From: Symsagittifera roscoffensis
Lineage: Eukaryota; Xenacoelomorpha; Acoela; Convolutidae
Assembly: GCF_963678635.1 (NCBI RefSeq)
Contig: NC_087064.1
Location: 60,567,548-60,631,547 of the forward strand
Length of the DNA stretch: 64,000 nt
Reading direction: 5' to 3'
Every line of letters starts with the position of its first letter. The stretch's first letter is position 1. Made by a program: the position numbers and the translations under genes. Under the pieces are notes generated by a model that was not told where the DNA came from, made no database searches, and was given only the letters and a program-made list of their open reading frames with translations. Positions 12,648-25,300 of the stretch are shown here, in pieces.

Positions 12648-13268
12648 TCTGAAATTCTTTATTTCTTACTTAACTTGATTCTCATTATTTCTTATATTGG
12701 TTCTTCGTTGTTTCAGATCTGAATAAGAATTTGCGAATTTCAGATCTGAAATAACCATGAAAATCAAAACTTCAGATCTGAAAGTAGATCTGAAAAACCT
12801 TTTGTTAAATTACAATTTATACATTTGGAGCAAACAATTGAATTTTCATTTTTTGTTGTTTCTGCAATATGCAACTATGCTTAGATTAATTAGCGGTAAG
12901 ACACTCCGAATAATTACCCAAACAGTTTTTTTTATTTTCAATGTTTTGTTCGACAATTTTGAAAAGTTTTCAAATATTAATAGAAGACCTATCAAACTTT
13001 TGATTTCCTGCGGTACTTATGCGTTTTGGATGTTTATATCATGCTTTAGGAAATTTATTTTAGCAGCCTCCAAATGGAGACTACTGAGCACCTGCTAGCC
13101 GCTAATAGGAGCTATACAACACATGAGAACAGCTAATATTGTGTCAAAATCCTTGATTTCCCAGTTCCGAAGTATACCAATCGTAGAGTACCCAAGTGTT
13201 ATTTGATCATTTCACAACCTTTTTCAGATTTTAAATTTAGATCTGAAACAGATTATTTCAGATCTGAA
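12648..13268. repeat. Cluster of TTCAGATCTGAA palindromes
   Basis: Full or half copies of the palindrome TTCAGATCTGAA occur at about 12,648, 12,714, 12,741, 12,771, 12,785, 13,240 and 13,257. The outermost copies read AGATCTGAAAT on the left and ATTTCAGATCT on the right, so they also form an inverted pair about 620 bp apart. This is consistent with a small mobile element or a cluster of binding sites. The open frame at 12,757-13,098 inside it has no recognisable features. Confidence 0.5.
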
Positions 13269-14737
13269 TTGGGAACAGGCAGTTCCTGTGCAAGTGGTCG
13301 CGAGTATTTTAGAAAACAAAAAAATACAACGTTCTGAATGTTTTTTGTGGGTTTAGCTTGACATGAGAGGTACAAAAAACCAGCATAGAAATATTATAAA
13401 GGGCTTTAACTAGCTGAATTTATACTTGAACAGTTTGAGCAAAAGCAAAAAATTACTTTTTTGAATTTTTTGTATGAGAGGGCGCTAAATTTTTGGTACA
13501 ACAGCAGTTTCTGCCAGAATCGCCCTAGATATAATCTAGAGACACCTCCGGTAGAAATTCAAACTAATTTTGATTGAAGATTATTAAGCAAAGTCTATTG
13601 AAAGTTTCACCACCTTAAAAAATTTTTACCCTTTGAAAATGGCTGCTGCGTACAAAGTTTTGCCAAACATGTTTTTTCTTGTGAGTTGACTAGAACCGCG
13701 CTTCGCATCGTTAAAAATTGGGCACACCTTGCGCGCACCAATGGTCCGAAGCATCTCATTTGACATTAGTATGTTTTCAAGAGATCAATTGCAACCGTTC
13801 CCAGAATTGCAACCGTTCAAAGTCATTAGCTGATCTCCATCTAATAATAGACCTTTTGATGCATTCAATAAGTTAGGAATTTTGTTGTTTGTTTCATTAA
13901 TACAATGGTTTTTAAAGAACATTTTTTTTGCGAGGGAAGACACCAACATACCAGCTGTTCAATCAATGATTGAGAACTGGTGATTTTTTTTCAGTTTTCT
14001 TGGTTGAAATTAGTTGCCGGATTATAGAGTGCTCTGAAGTACCGACATTTCAACAGAAAGGCAGTGTTTCATACATTTCAACGCCCCTTTTTAATAGCTT
14101 TTTCCTCGTGCAATAAAAGAATCACTTTTTAATTTTTCTATCTCCTTTTCTTTAATCACTCTTTATAATATCATATTCGGTTACGTTATTTTTTGAAACG
14201 ATGAAGTGTTTTGAAAAAACCAACCGGAATTAACTCAATTCGTTTTGTTATTGTGAAAATACTTTACTTCTTAAAAAGCCCAACTGTTTCTCTTAACTTT
14301 TGGCACGTCGTTTTGACTTTATATTGTAATTGGTCCCTTTGACAATATCAAATGGGATTGCTTAGTATTCTCTGATTTTCAGTTTTTTATGAAAACTTAC
14401 TAAATTGCCTTAATTTAACCCATTTTTACATAAAATTCGAGATATATTTTTCTTTTTAAATGTACAAAAACTTCATTCACTAGAAGGCACTTGCTGATTT
14501 TAAGATCTTCTAGAAACTGGAACTGGAACAAGTTTTAAAAAAGTATCTAAAAGTATCTAAAAGTATGCGTAAGCATGTAGTTTTGTTGATGCTGACGAAC
14601 TGCCAATTATTAGGTTATAACGCAAACACATTTAAAAAAGACCCACGTAGTTTTCCCCAATTTTTAGCCAAGAGAGTTTTGTATTAATTTCGTTGTATAC
14701 AAGCAACATGTACAATTGTAAAATTTAGTAACATTTT
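13269..14737. other. Spacer, no gene seen
   Basis: AT-rich sequence without splice-supported exons or recognised domains. A short AAGTATCTAA tandem repeat occurs near 14,540. Confidence 0.35.
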
Positions 14738-15291
14738 ATTGTTCCAACTTTCGATACGAAAGTAACGGAATATTTGTGCTCGGGGTGGGTTTTTTTTTCT
14801 TCAGACAAATTTCGACTTTTTAACTAGCCATTTTTGACCAAATTTTTTATATCATTCAAAAGGTATTGTTGTCCTGAGCTTAAATTTGAAAAGATATTTC
14901 ACATGTGATCATTTTTCGTGAAGTTATGAGGGTTTAAAGATTGCCATTTTGGCCATTTTGACCAATTTGGGACAATTAACGCGCGATATAATTCGCGCTA
15001 TTAACGCGTAAGCGGAGATTTAATCCGTCTTTTATCGTCAACCAATGGTTCCAAATTGGTTGAACGAAGCTTATTTGCCATAATTGATTCGTTACAACGA
15101 ATGAAATCTCTCTTTTTGTACTTTATATGGCGTGTGGGGGGATGACTTACATAAAAAATTCAAATTTTAGAAAAAAAAATTTCATTTTCTTTTATTTCAT
15201 TTAATTTTTTTATGTTATTACTGCTGCTCCATAAACCTTAAAAGGCAGTCGGAACATTCAGGGCTTCGCCCTGATACGAGCAGTCTTGTTT
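14738..15291 (+). repeat. F1 repeat, copy at 14.7 kb
   Basis: A full-length member of the F1 family of about 550 bp. The left end is TTATTGTTCC then ACTTTCGATACGAAAGT (a hairpin) and AACGGAATATTTGTGCTCGG. The middle has CGCGCGATATAATTCGCGC (palindromic). The right end has GGCAGTCGGAACATT, the CAGGGCTTCGCCCTG hairpin and ATACGAGCAGTCTTGTTTT. No open frame spans it, so it is non-autonomous. A second copy lies 300 bp downstream in the same orientation. Confidence 0.75.
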
Positions 15292-15597
15292 TATAGGAAA
15301 CTGAATTGAAAACTCAATCGATGGACGCGTAATTGAAACTCTGAAGACAATTCTCTTGAAATTACCGTGTCTAAGAGTTTCCTGGTACATTTACGACGCT
15401 ACTTTTTGCTTTTCTTATCATTTTCTTTTCTATAAACCTTTTTCTATCTTGAAAAAAAAACGCTGACGTACTTTACTCTTTGTCAGTGTGATAATAATTA
15501 AAAGGTGTTGTCTAATTAAAAGTAAGCGAGTTCAGCGTAACTAAGTTTGGTTGAAAACCACACATTTTAATTGAATTCAAATCGTTACTTTTTATTT

Positions 15598-16143
15598 ATT
15601 GTTCCGAGTTTCGATACGAAAGTAACGGAATATTTGTGCTCGGGGTGGGTTTTTTTTCTTCAGACAAATTTCGACTTTTTAACTAGCCATTTTTGACGAT
15701 TTTTTTTTTAATATCAGTCAAAAGGTATTGTTGTCTTGAGCTTAAATTTGAAAAGATATTTCACCTGTGATCATTTTTCTAAAAGTTACGAGGGTTTAAA
15801 GGTTGCCAGTTTGGCCATTTTGACCAATTTGGGACTATTAACGCGCGATATAATTCGCGCTATTAACGCGTAAGCGGAGATTTGATCCGTCTTAGAAATC
15901 GTTCCAAATTGGTTGAAAGAAGCTTATTTGCCATAATTGATTTGTTACAAGAAGCAAAATCTATCCTTTTGTACTTTATATGGCGTGTGGGGGATGAACT
16001 TCATAAAAAATTCAAATTTTAGAAAAAAAAATTTCATTTAATTTTATTACATTTAATTTTTTTTATAGGTTATTACTGCTCCATAAACATTAAAAGGCAG
16101 TCGGAACATTCAGGGCTTCGCCCTGATACGAGCAGTCTTGTTT
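15598..16143 (+). repeat. F1 repeat, copy at 15.6 kb
   Basis: Same structure as the copy at 14.7 kb and similar throughout: left hairpin (TTTCGATACGAAA core), central GCGCGATATAATTCGCGC, right hairpin CAGGGCTTCGCCCTG and the end GATACGAGCAGTCTTG. Small substitutions and indels separate the two, so they look like independent insertions or an old duplication. Confidence 0.75.
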
Positions 16144-19100
16144 CAAGTTTAGAATAGTTAGATCAATAGACTAATTTATTAGGGCGGGCCATTTTTTGGA
16201 ACAAGTCTAGGGTTCACCAGCGGATGTCGCCAAAAAATGCAACATACCCAGCTGAGAACAAAAATGGATTCAGTATATCTTCTTAAACAACATGAAGTAG
16301 TACGATAACCAAAGAAAAAAATTTTGAGAGAAAAGCTACCACCCGGCGAAGCCATAAACCAATTTTCGATCGACAAAAAGGAAAATTCTAAGCATTTCGA
16401 AATGACAAATGATTTGTAAACCTGCAAAATTTAAAAATTGGAATTATTTCTCAAAGAGATTCAACGTTTGCTGTAGATAGAACAAATTATTGTATGAGAT
16501 GGGGTGGAAAAACTGTTAATGACCACATCGCAGCGTGTCGAGCAAAAGACAGTTTGTACAGCTAGTAATTTCTCTGTACAGCCTGTAATTTTAAACTAAA
16601 TTTTTCAAAAAAAAATTCCAGAAGAAAAAATGTAATTATTCTCGAAAATGAAAAAGTCAAAATTAATGAATATACACATCCGTCGGATTAGCCTGCTGTA
16701 AAAAAAATCTTTGAAAAGAGTGTTGTGACTTTGATAGTTAGTTTCGACTCACGGTATTGAACGTGACAGCAATATTTGATGAAGAGGGAAAAGAATTGAT
16801 TAAACTGCTCAATATTGAATTAGTAAAGGCAAATTTATTCCATATGAACTGTCTGACAGGCTGACTCGGCTAGACCGGTTATTTTTTTAAGAGTTTTTTC
16901 ACGCTTCAAAACTGAGAGATACATAAACGAAGATCAACCAGGTGCCAAGGCAATGAAAGGCCTGTGGTGTAAGTTCACGGCTGACCCCAAATGATAGCGG
17001 GGCCTACATTGGCTCAATCAGTTCCAATGTATGATTTTTCCAGAAAAATGCATTCTTTATTACAGACGGTCATGAACGCAACATCCTGAGATTCAAATTC
17101 CCGAAGAATTTATTCCACACATCAAGAACAGCTCAAAAAATTAGCCGGACTTTAATTCAGTTTATTTGTTCTAAACAGAGACAAAGTCGCATACAGTCAA
17201 ATTAGCTAACAGTAAAATCCTTCGGAAATCAGAAATAGCTATTCATGATGATTCAACAGAAGGTCGAAAGTTTTAATGAAGCATAACCACACCCGCTTTT
17301 AATTCATTCCCTGAATTATGCACGATAACATCGAAGAAAAGACGAGTGGCATCATGAAAAAAAAGAAGTAGCCATTACTCCGTCGGACAATCTAACGACT
17401 TAAATGAAGTGTTAAGAATATAACCGAGGACCGACCACAGAGCAAAGGCGAAAACGTGATATTAGGCAGTAGGAACGATAAAAAGATCAATTCCTCAGGT
17501 TATTGGCCTGAAAATTATATCAATTTACTATTCCTTATCTTAGATTTCAGCAATTGAGATTGGACTATTGGTGTTTTTCCTTACAGTGAGGAGAAAAAAT
17601 TATAAAAAAAGTTACTTATGAGGCTCACACGCTAAATCAAATGTTTCCAGAAGTAACATCATTTACTCGGATACCCCAATTAAAATCAAATTTAGCGACT
17701 TAGGTTACTAACAAGAAGGAGCTTTTACGTCAGCCTAGCACCGACAACGACAGCAGACAGACTTGGAAGCACGGAGTCGGTTTCAACCCAACACCGATTG
17801 GTTAGAACGATTCTCCCTTGGAGCAAAACCTACAAGCCAGCTAAAACATAGCAAAACCCAAAGTATACGAAATAGACTTTGACTCTTCAGCAACGGAATT
17901 CCCTGTGTACCAAATTGCATATTCACCAGAAGGTAATTCTTTTTGCTTTTCATCTAAACCACTCTTTTCATCGATTTTAAAGATTTTGAATGTGAAACTC
18001 TTCATGTATTAATTTTTGGAAATCTTAACCCAGATTAAATTTAATCTTTTTATGTTAAACTCCATCGGATTCAAAGATCTAACTAGTCGTTAATTTATAA
18101 TTATATTCAAGAACTTTTTATCACTAACTGAAAACCGTGCTACTAATTCATGCCATCATGGCCCATGCAAATTGAAGTTTTGTCCAGCGGACTCTTTTCC
18201 TTTTTTATTCACTCTTTGCTAGTTTCGTCGGATACGACCAGTTTTACATCAGATTACTAACCAAGTCTTCATAGGTCCAACTTTTGTGCAGTTTCTAGAG
18301 TTACTAGTTTCGATTAGTTAGCTTAGCCATTTTAAGCACCATTGAGTTTTTATTCAGAGGGGGAAAAGGATCATTAGTGTATTCCTTATTCAGAGTTAAA
18401 TGCACAATTTACAGTTTTAGTACGTTTACAGCTTTCCCTAACTAGGGATGTGTTGTGATTGTCTACTTTTTCTCATTTTTTACAATACATTAAAAATTGA
18501 ACGGCATTCTTAGAAGGGTTTTTGCGGTTTTAGTACTTTAGGAAAACTGTGAACGGCACTTTCGAACTGTTTGCGCGTGTTTTTTTACAAAATCTCGTCT
18601 GCGGCGAAATTAAGTTTTGCAATATGTTGTCTTTATATTGTTTTGTGAGGCCTCTGAAGATTGTTGTGTGTGTTTTTTCAAAAACCTCATCTGCGGCGAA
18701 ATTAAATTTAGAAAAATAGTACCCTTATATTGTTTTGTCAGGCCTGGGAAATTTTTTGAAAATCCGACCACCCCTCGAAAAATCCTAAATCTGCCCTCAT
18801 ACAGTTCTACCCAAAGAAGACCCATAGGAAAAATTTGCGAGTCATGATTCACAAGGGCGTCATTAATCCTCCATTTTTTGCCAATTCAGGGCACGCCACC
18901 TGTTATAGATCATCCTAACAGTTGAATCAAATTGAACTTTTTTTTGAAGTTATGGCAATCTTCACGTACTTATGTTGTTAAACTAGCTGGAAAATTTCGG
19001 AGAAATACAAAGACAAATTCAGAAAGTCTTGACTATATTTATTTGCTTTTCCCGTGCTGCGGCTCTAAAGACTTCCGGTGCGATTCGGAAGATAACAAAA

Positions 19101-19387
19101 CGTTTTGTTATGCATGAAAAACGCAAGCCAAGCGATTAGTTTGAGATTTGCTTTGAAAAACGTTATTAAAATGTAATGGTAAAAATTAAAGCTTGCGCAG
19201 ATGCATATAGCTGCTCAACCAAAATTACTTTTTGTTCGTCAAGAAAATAACAAAAAACAACGACAGAATGATTGACTCTGCTCACTTAGCCAGCAAAAAA
19301 TCAACCATTGTTCATAACTACATCAAACTAAAAAAATTGTTTCTCTAACTTTGACCACAAAATATTAAACAATACAAAACAATAGCT
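16144..19387. other. Spacer with decayed coding-like pieces
   Basis: No intact gene. From about 16,700 to 17,935 there are coding-like stretches broken by stops. The clearest is 17,851-17,932, which reads KPKVYEIDFDSSATEFPVYQ in one frame and runs to a GAAG|GTAATT donor. A loosely similar phrase (IDFTEDSSA...) occurs at about 34,670, so both may be relics of one gene family. A 92 bp imperfect tandem duplication marked by CTGCGGCGAAATTAA lies at about 18,575-18,755. The GTPase promoter should be near the right end. Confidence 0.35.
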
Positions 19388-22300
19388 ATGGGTGCATGTT
19401 CTTCAAGCGAGGCCATTAATGGTATGACCAGTCCGCGACTTATCTCGGAGAAGGAAGCAGTCTCGAAGCGTGATCAAATTCCTTTTTTCAAGCTGATAGT
19501 TGTCGGAGAGAGCGGTAGTGGTAAGACGACAATCATTAACGCTATCTGTGGCAAGAGTCTAACGTCTTCAGTAAAGGCTACAAAAACTCCTCTAACTTCT
19601 AATTTTGGTAAGAACACGGATTTTTTCAAATCGATTTTTTGAGAATTTGCGACAAATAATTTATTTCTCTCAGCGCTTCATTTAGCCTAGAATTTATAAA
19701 CTTCTTAGACAAAACTTATATACACAGCAAAATTTTCGGTTTTTTAGCCGTCATTAGATTTTTCCTTTCAGAATATAACCTCGCCAAGGATTCAATGAAG
19801 ATCGGCATCTCTGTCACCGAAGTACCGCCGGCCACTCCAGTCAAAACGAAACAATTTTATTATCAAGGTTGGCTCATTTTAGAGATAGTACATGGAACTG
19901 ATCGAGACAATTAGCTGGATGACTAATTTCGGCAAGACTTTGAGTTGAGCAAATTTTGAACTTAGCTTTAGGAGCATTGAAGGCAATTAGTCAATTATGT
20001 CTTCAATTGAAAATGTTTTCAAAACGTGCTGTTTTAGACTTAGACGGTGCAATACTGGTAGTTGACCTTTCGGATTCCTCGTCGTTGAGACTGAGTGGAA
20101 CCTGGAAAAGAGACATCTTAACCAAAGCCACTCAAAGTGATGTTAAAACAAGCATCAAACACACATCATCATCTCAACACAGCCAAAAATTGAGGAAAAA
20201 AGGAAAATCAGATGGTAAAAGTGTGAACAAGAAAAGCTCACGCGGTGATGACATCATAAATGATGTAATGAATATCCTTACGTCAGAGGACGAGGGGAGC
20301 AGTGAACTCGGCAGTGACATTGAGCAGAAAGTTTCCGGAGTTGAGAAGCACTCTGATTTTCCGATTCTGTTAATAGGTAAGAAAGGAGAGTAACGCTTCA
20401 TCATAAGACCGATTGCTTCAAAAAGCAAATCCAGAAAACTAACACTTAGAACATTTTTGGGGAGCACTAGCTGAGATTCGAGACTTTTTAATCAACAACA
20501 TGAGAAACTACGAAGAAAGTTTTCAACTGAAACTCATGCTCCTCTAGGTGCTCTCAAAACAGCTTTAAGATTAAAAAAGGAACTTTGAACCATTCGAATA
20601 TGAATACGTCCAAGCCCCAAAATCTCTCATCTAACGGTTATTGGATTTTCAAGGCCGAATTAGTTTCTGCCCTTAAAGTCAAAAGAGAGAATTTTAAGGC
20701 CATTTTACTAGGAAGTGTAAACCGAAACAGAAAAATGCGAAAACTGTCAATAGAGCGGATTCTGTAAATGGTTCCGTACAATCTTTTAACCAGCAATCAG
20801 ATAAAATAATTTTTTAATTTGGCGTAATTATCGCCTGGACAGATGCTGATTTGAGCGACAAATATGATTACTCAGTTCTAAATGTGGAAAGAATTACATT
20901 TATGAAAATAACAAAAGAAATTGTTGATAATCGCCTTAGGAAAGGAGAATCATGAAAAGACAAATCCATTCTACAAGCTCAGCCATTTTTATAACGGAGA
21001 AGCTATTAAGCTTCGTCAGTTGAAAAAATGAGATTCCTTTTTTAAGATACAAACAGTAGATCAAAGCGACTTAGTATTTTTTGGCGGCCTTAGTGAATAT
21101 TTAAGAAAAATTGTCGGAAAAGTCGAGAAACCAAACCGGTCAAACGGACGAATCACCGTACTCCTACTATCTGAAGAACGCGAGGGTAACATCATTAGAA
21201 CCGACAACTTTCTCAATTCAAAAGGGATTTCTCCTCAAAGTGTAAGTTAACGCCATATGTAAATTATACCGAGAAAGTACCCGCATCCAAGTTTAGGCGT
21301 AAGTAATCGATTATAACGGATTATTATGATAATTTTTTGACAATTATAATTGATTATAATTGCCAAACTTAGGTGTTTTAAGGATTTATAATTGAATATA
21401 ATCGTGATATTTTCCAAGACATTATAATCTCTTATAATCGATTATAATTGATTATAGTTCTTACAAAAAAGCCTTAAATCAATTATAATCGATTATAATC
21501 GATTATAATCTCTTATTTTGCCGAAATTTTGTCCATTCGAAACTATATTCGAATTATATCTTATGGGTTATTATTTTTTGTCAATAAGAAAATCTCTGAA
21601 CACAAAGTTTTACCACGAAACAAAAGTTTCATGGAGATCTTTTCATATGAGTGGAAAGGTTCCCGTGGTAGATGAAAAATAAATCTTTCAAATCAATCAA
21701 AAAATTAAATCAATTTGCTGATGTTTTGGTGATTGAAAAAGAAAAAGCTTAAGATATGCATCTTAAACAACTTTAATTGGGAAGAAATGAAAAACAAAAA
21801 CGTATAAAATTGAAATAATTCGAAAACATGAAAAAAAATTTTCTCATTTTTCATAGGAACCAACGTCTACAAAAAGTATAAAATATAAACAATTTAGATG
21901 CAACTTGAAAGACAAAATCGACAAACAAAAGGAATCATAAACAATTATATTCGATTATTAGGGATTTTTGTGCAAAACTAATGAACTAGAAATTTGAATA
22001 AATATAATGAATTATAATCAATTATAATCGATTATAATAGTATCGAAAAACAGACGAACAAATAATCGATTATAATCAATTATAATGGATTATAGTTAAT
22101 TAAAATTTGATTTTAAAAAGAGAGTTTATAATCGAATATTAATATATGATTAAAATCGATTGTTTCTCAATTTTAGTAAGACTGGAACTAAAATCGTAAT
22201 ATAATCAATTATTAACGGTTGAAACTGGATGCGGGTACAACAAGATAAAATTTTTCTGGATTGTGAAATTAAAGTTTATTGTTCTAATGAATTCGAAAAA

Positions 22301-25300
22301 ATAGAATTCAATTAAAAATCATGACTTCCAGAGCCCACTTAAGCAATACAATTGAAAGTGAGAAGGGTCACACTAATTGTACTACTTGCCGTAAGACAAG
22401 ATTTTGTAAGACAAATATATCCGAGGGATATATCCAAGTTTTTGAATTTTGCAATGAAGAACACTCCATAAATCCTTTTGCATTTACGTATACTAAAGAT
22501 GAATCGATAAAACTAGCTGAACTCAAAGACTTTTATCGAACTAAAACAACTCCATAAAAAAATTACCAAACGGCCAACAATCGCAAAATGATAGACAAGT
22601 TTGCAGCAAAAATTGCAAAAAACTCTGAGGGAGAGGTATAGTCCACATAACCGGACCGAAAACTGCATACATTCAAATAACTCTATACAACCCGACAAGC
22701 CAACAGGTGGTTGACTTATGCATAGTCGGTGGCAACATTTTTGAAAAACCAAGAAACCCAGCAATATGCAAAAAAAATAAGTTCAAGGAGACAAGGACCC
22801 ATCCATTGGATCAGTTTCTCTTACAACATATCACATAGATGATAAATCAAATGGATTATCTGATTTCTCGAAAAAAAAACAAAGACATAACTAATCAAGT
22901 TTCATCTATTCTAAACCAAGCAGATCTTTGCAGTTAAATAGACAGAACGCCAGTTTTTTAATAAAAAAAACTGCACTGCCTAAAAATACCAAAAATGTGA
23001 TCTTTTCCTTTAATTGATAAGACACTTGCTATAAGAAATATGTTAATTTTTCAAGAATAAAAGAAATTTTCGAATAATTCCTTGGATTTTTCAACGAATC
23101 TATTAAAATTGTACTAAAACTAGCAACCTTATAGCAACCTTTAAAATTGAAAAACCTTAGAACAAACGTCAATTTTCAATTGAATTTAATCATATTCCAA
23201 CGCATTCGAGCTAATAAAAGCGGAAATAGTCAAACTAAAATGGAATGCAATTTTCGATGTCAAAGTCAATTGGAGAGTAAAAACAGACCTCTCAAACTGT
23301 GGGTTAGGCAATTCCTTAGAACTCAATGGAAGTGATTGGAAGACAGTTTCAAATGCCAACCATTTTTTAAACACATATGAAGTGAAATCCTCGACGAGCA
23401 AATTTGAGCACTTGGGACTGGTATGGGTCGCCGAACTTTGAAAATTTTTTTTTATAGGTCCTAATTTTAGGAAATAACAGAACACAAAAGCCTGTCGTCA
23501 GCACTTTCAAGCAACCGAGGAAAAAAAAAACGTATGGTAATTGGTTAACAGGCTGATTTTACACATTATTACCACTTAATTTTACATTGATTTTCCTCCC
23601 GAAGAAAAGTATGGGTTATTACTACTGATCGATCTAGTTTCTAGAATTCCAATGGAAAAAAATTACCACAAAATGACATTTTTTTTGAAGAACTTCTAAT
23701 CACAAGCTAAAAAACTTAAATTTATTTTCAATTCCAAATGATGTACAAAGTATTACTTTACAAAGTCTTGTGTGTTGCAGCGCAAATGTAAATGTGCGAG
23801 AGTATAAATGCATATAAAAGTAAATACATACAGGGACAGTAGCCAAGCGTATACATGGTGCGTCCCGGCGGGTTCGGCGCCGGTTCGAATCCCGACTAGG
23901 TCATTTCCTTTCTAGAACTCGAATGTGCACCGAACTTGATGGGATGCTCCGTAACCAGGTTCGGTCCCCCCAAAACCCATTTTAACCGTCTTTTCGCTCT
24001 AATTTGGTTCAGCCTTGGTTATGGCTGACCTTTAAAAAGAGCAATTTGTCTCAAGGACAAATACTGGCCATTTTTGCAGCTTGCTTTGAGTTATGCAGTT
24101 TATTGTGGCCGATGTTACCGATGATAAAGTTTGTTAAAATTATCGTTATATTTTCAAATTTCCGTTATATTTCCGGAGTTATTTTGCCGAGAAAATACTC
24201 ATTAATTAAAGTGTTTAAAAACCGTTTTTTTTTTATAATCTTGGAGATTGACGCGCACATTTTGGCGCCCCACAAGGGACAGAAGTCTTTTCTCACGAAG
24301 TCGACACAAGGGACATTGCTTCAGGTTTCAGTCAGAAATTCAACAGTCTTGTGTTTATTATTCCTGAAAAATTGATCCAAGAAGAAAGTAATCGAATTAA
24401 ATCGTTGCAAATCAGATGACAATCAGTTCAGTTACGTAACTATTTTGGATGAGCCTGATCAAATTCAAGCTAAAGTTAGAAAAGCAGTTACAGGTTCGAA
24501 CCCACGACTCGGAATCTAGACCGGGTGTGTCGAATCTTATCAACATTTTAGCGTCTCTGAAAAATCAATCTATTATTGACTCGCTGAAAGAAATCGAGTC
24601 TATGAATACGCTGCTACTGAAAAATCTGGTGTCAGATACCATTGTAGACCATTTGAGTCCCATTCGAAAGTTAGCATAGCGTACCCAGTTGGCCGACAGA
24701 CGACTTAGCAGACGGACGAAAAAGCAGACTGACTAGCGGAAGAGAGGCCTGTTCAGGTGTCCTGATTGCTGACTTTTGGTCAAAGTGGAGCTGTGTTTTT
24801 CTCGACACCCGAAGTTTTTGGATTTTACCCGGTGACGCCAATCTCCAAAACCGTCAAAAACTGTAAGACTCATCTAGTTTTTTATAATTTTTCTTTTGTG
24901 CAATAAAATTACATACGGTGTCTGATTGTGTATCCCAACTCAAAGCAAGCTACAAGTGGTAATTTTTTCTCGATACCAAAAATTTTTGGGTAATTGTGAA
25001 TGGATTGAAAGTCCAGAAAAACGGAACATAGACAAAAGGTACTGGACTAGTTTTTTGGATTGGTTTGCGACTCGAACCTGCTGACCAAAATTTTCCGAAA
25101 AATTTTGGGAAAAAAGTAAGAAATTTCCAAAAAATCGTCAAAACGTCCCCATAATTCTGCGAAACTGTGCTGTAACATGACACCAACCTTATGGTAAGTG
25201 GTCTGGTAGCGAAATATCAGGCAAATTAAGTTGAGTTTTTTCATCCTCAGGTTTTTTCCGCGTGTGTTGTTGGAACTTAACCGATTTGCCTGATTCTCCA

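Noticed and set aside
18610-18852. Overlapping 76-80 codon frames on both strands
   Set aside because: They coincide with a 92 bp tandem duplication and have no splice or domain support.
20376-20392. GTPase ending at 20,392 with GKKGE as a degenerate G4
   Set aside because: GTAAGAAAG is a good donor, and splicing to 37,128 gives a textbook GTKTD in phase plus a C-terminal continuation.
24004-24375. Open frame of 123 codons in the 5' LTR and leader, with a near copy in the 3' LTR
   Set aside because: It lies across the LTR end, repeats only because the LTRs repeat, and shows no domain.
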